Origin: Bacteroidales bacterium
Lineage (GTDB): Bacteria > Bacteroidota > Bacteroidia > Bacteroidales > GCA-2748055
Direction of reading: 5' to 3'
Assembly (NCBI GenBank): GCA_029938715.1
Contig: JAOZUK010000019.1
Span: 1 to 48,408 of the forward strand
Length of the DNA stretch: 48,408 bases
The notes under the pieces are model-generated. The model did not search any database. It worked only from the letters and a program-made list of their open reading frames with translations, and had not been told where the DNA came from. The translations under genes and the position numbers were made by a program. Positions 47,801 to 48,408 of this stretch are shown here, piece after piece; the first letter of the stretch is position 1, and each line of letters begins with the position of its first letter.

Positions 47801-48041
47801 CATCTCTTTCAAGGGCAAAACTGGCTTTTCCTAATACCTGTTGCCGCAGCCACATGTCTGGTTTAGCCGGATAGGTTATCAGTCCAGGCTCAAGACCCTG
47901 ATGATCAACACAAATAATGGCATCATGATAGGCTGTAAACCAGTCGTTGTATCCTGCAAATTTCACCTGTGCGTTTAATGAAACCAGGGTGAACAATATA
48001 GACAATGCTGAAACTGATAATCTGATATTGATTTTTTTCAT
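44889..48041 (-). CDS. large secreted (alpha/alpha)6-type glycosidase-like protein, family unassigned
   Basis: This is a 1050-residue protein from ATG 48041, which begins a good Sec signal (MKKINIRLSVSALSILFTLV, cleavage near LNAQ). An upstream in-frame ATG (48104) would add a second, poorer hydrophobic stretch. Residues of about 25-290 are a beta-supersandwich; about 300-660 a helical toroid (ETFKWGVLCLEYCY, FLWNHHFLWDVEHYLDKTGDL, DFVNTPNDGGSAGMAGIEML, EGGEMFEAFADLV, SFYLEGIIEGLFGIRWRD). The SFYLEGIIEGLFGI stretch resembles the end of GH78/GH95-type toroids. About 670-1050 is beta-rich with several modules. It looks like a new or distant glycoside hydrolase; the catalytic acids cannot be assigned. 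Confidence 0.55.
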   Translation of the reverse strand: MKKINIRLSVSALSILFTLVSLNAQVKFAGYNDWFTAYHDAIICVDHQGLEPGLITYPAKPDMWLRQQVLGKASFALERDGTEFLFHHAGDARWIPENHGFRLTGTVEGVFFNIECVPVIHGRESPDREGAAIFKTNLSGLKKGDQIVVNYGGLARGGFVLPHVRYELLASDGFECAANNSVKAESGMAVISSPDLSVIVGVKGLENGKLVPFVKHPDLNVARAIFSPDKSKTDDLYVIVGFAEEEKKLNSFLPDKPGMALQETTSYFEDIVRIAAIKTPVHNIDETFKWGVLCLEYCYYQPLGWIESLDHWLTLYSMMYPRVADHLGQTTRSKLCLLEHGRNIDPTGRINNLCPSGKVRNDFLWNHHFLWDVEHYLDKTGDLNTIRELYEPTKRVFEQTFNTYDKDKNLLIGFDQQIGYQEDFVNTPNDGGSAGMAGIEMLRIMSVLAEAIGNEEDTKKYAQQEKIARATLDAEIWDTGLGRYLYYVDHYGIKHWDGQYHTFSWPSMYGFSDMFGKYTSLRYMKERLISPSGLIYVSNNFPEHVAHTTGCQEGAPQTPIAAQAFSAGGFSNEGGEMFEAFADLVMAPQNLGCFPETAQNEGTSFSPTASFYLEGIIEGLFGIRWRDRGQVLTLAPSLPDTWPQASISLPDIELDILQTETSREMNLTLNQAITTSLEWILPPANSYKVTVNGKTVQPQYKPAVKGIKMNIDLPKSTRHTVKVDFSPLEINLEYPSTIKEGTEFQCHSGNSPIIGIRDPSGLLTSVEFNKNKAELILAQGLMKDFMKFGSLAGETFSRRTFFVKLDGGEQPFYWPVDIKVEQSVMEIELIEQARTGQSFSLPFPKNQTATDWKKFRIFDATRALGLNQIVNPLQGLKDMGESLGDSIFRIKSDMGQVFDFHSDSLLVVSDNLSTPSVTFHVDKEISKMHFLVLSYVNNKDVFADEVGQIIVRCNKPEEEQKVAICSPEPHLVKQTLCYPGNIDNWMPISGSHGYHSAGRGWSTSPVISTEKSVFSIITIDLNQGDEVESITINSVGRMPALGIVAITAEK

Positions 48042-48145
48042 CACCTTAAAAATAACGATAAGAATCAATTTCAATGTATACCTTCGTTTTATTGTGCATA
48101 TCAACTTATTTTTTAAGCATCATTTAAAAAGAAGAGACTGAATCA

Positions 48146-48408
48146 ATGAAATCAATAATCTATCTGATATCGACCTTCTGCATCTCATTTTTTCTGGGTT
48201 TCCACCAGGATTCATTTGCACAGCCAAGTGTACTACAAGCTGTTGATACTGAATTATCAACTGCCCGAGTGTATACATCAGGAAACCAACTCGTGGTCTC
48301 TTCTGGTGTGGTGAAAAGGAGGTGGAACTGGACGGGCAGCGGATTCCAAACGGTTGGTATTGAAGACTTAGAATCAGGTCGTGAATGGTGTACAAAAGAA
48401 GCTCGTTT
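48146..48408 (+). CDS. secreted protein, N-terminal fragment, possibly glycosidase
   Basis: Eighty-seven codons are present before the window ends. A Sec signal (MKSIIYLISTFCISFFLGF..., cleavage near SFAQ) is followed by a beta-rich start: ARVYTSGNQLVVSSGVVKRRW and GFQTVGIEDLESGREW. The pattern of a short strand, GLVKRxW, then a TTVSLKDLxTGxEW-like strand is seen at the start of some alpha-galactosidase-like (GH36-type) enzymes, so a glycosidase is plausible but unproven. It is divergent from the 44889 gene with 104 bases between the two starts. Confidence 0.45.
   Translation, partial: MKSIIYLISTFCISFFLGFHQDSFAQPSVLQAVDTELSTARVYTSGNQLVVSSGVVKRRWNWTGSGFQTVGIEDLESGREWCTKEAR

Overview
The window reads as the chromosome of a carbohydrate-degrading member of the Bacteroidota. 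Two proteins end in type IX secretion (T9SS) type A sorting domains, many carry Bacteroidota-style lipoprotein signals, and almost every gene is a secreted or surface carbohydrate-active enzyme or a relative of one. Base composition is balanced and looks uniform by eye. I see no rRNA, tRNA, CRISPR array, insertion sequence or phage gene. The two genes at the window edges are incomplete.

Layout. (1) 1-129, minus: the first residues of a lipoprotein alpha-L-rhamnosidase (GH78). (2) 9987 down to 385, minus: one probable operon of five genes: a T9SS-exported GH5-like clan GH-A enzyme, GH172, GH116, a GH99-like TIM-barrel lipoprotein and a Tat-type amidohydrolase. It is closed by an intrinsic terminator at 210-231. 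(3) 12819 down to 10348, minus: a T9SS-exported parallel beta-helix (lyase-like) protein. (4) 13004 to 26082, plus: a seven-gene operon divergent from it: alpha/beta-hydrolase (esterase-like), an unassigned (alpha/alpha)-type lipoprotein, GH78, GH20, GH172, GH78 and a lipoprotein ChbG/YdjC-type deacetylase. (5) 48041 down to 26122, minus: a long array ending convergently with the plus operon. In transcription order it holds a large (alpha/alpha)6-type protein, a DoxX/TIM-barrel fusion, a sialidase-like propeller, three large unassigned glycosidase-like proteins, a divergent GH115, a gene remnant, a sulfatase-modifying-factor-like (FGE) protein, a leaderless beta-sandwich protein, and four TIM-barrel proteins of which three are tandem paralogues. 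(6) 48146 to the end, plus: the start of another secreted protein.

How the genes work together (inference). Three rhamnosidases, a hexosaminidase, a deacetylase, a GH115 relative, two GH172 enzymes, a GH116, an esterase and a beta-helix protein suggest breakdown of a complex rhamnose-containing, partly uronic and partly N-acetylated or O-acylated heteroglycan. A perfect 14-bp palindrome, CTAAATCGATTTAG, lies in the divergent promoter at 12933-12946 and a near copy lies upstream of the 9987 operon. One LacI-like regulator may therefore control regions 2 to 4. The first gene on each minus-strand side of these sites is a T9SS cargo, which fits surface enzymes acting first. No SusC/SusD pair, sugar kinase, transporter, sulfatase or regulator is present in 48 kb, so uptake and control genes must lie elsewhere.

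The most novel material is the block of unassigned TIM-barrel and toroid proteins (26-32 kb and 35-48 kb). Three truncated or frameshifted remnants at gene junctions suggest that the cluster is still being remodelled.
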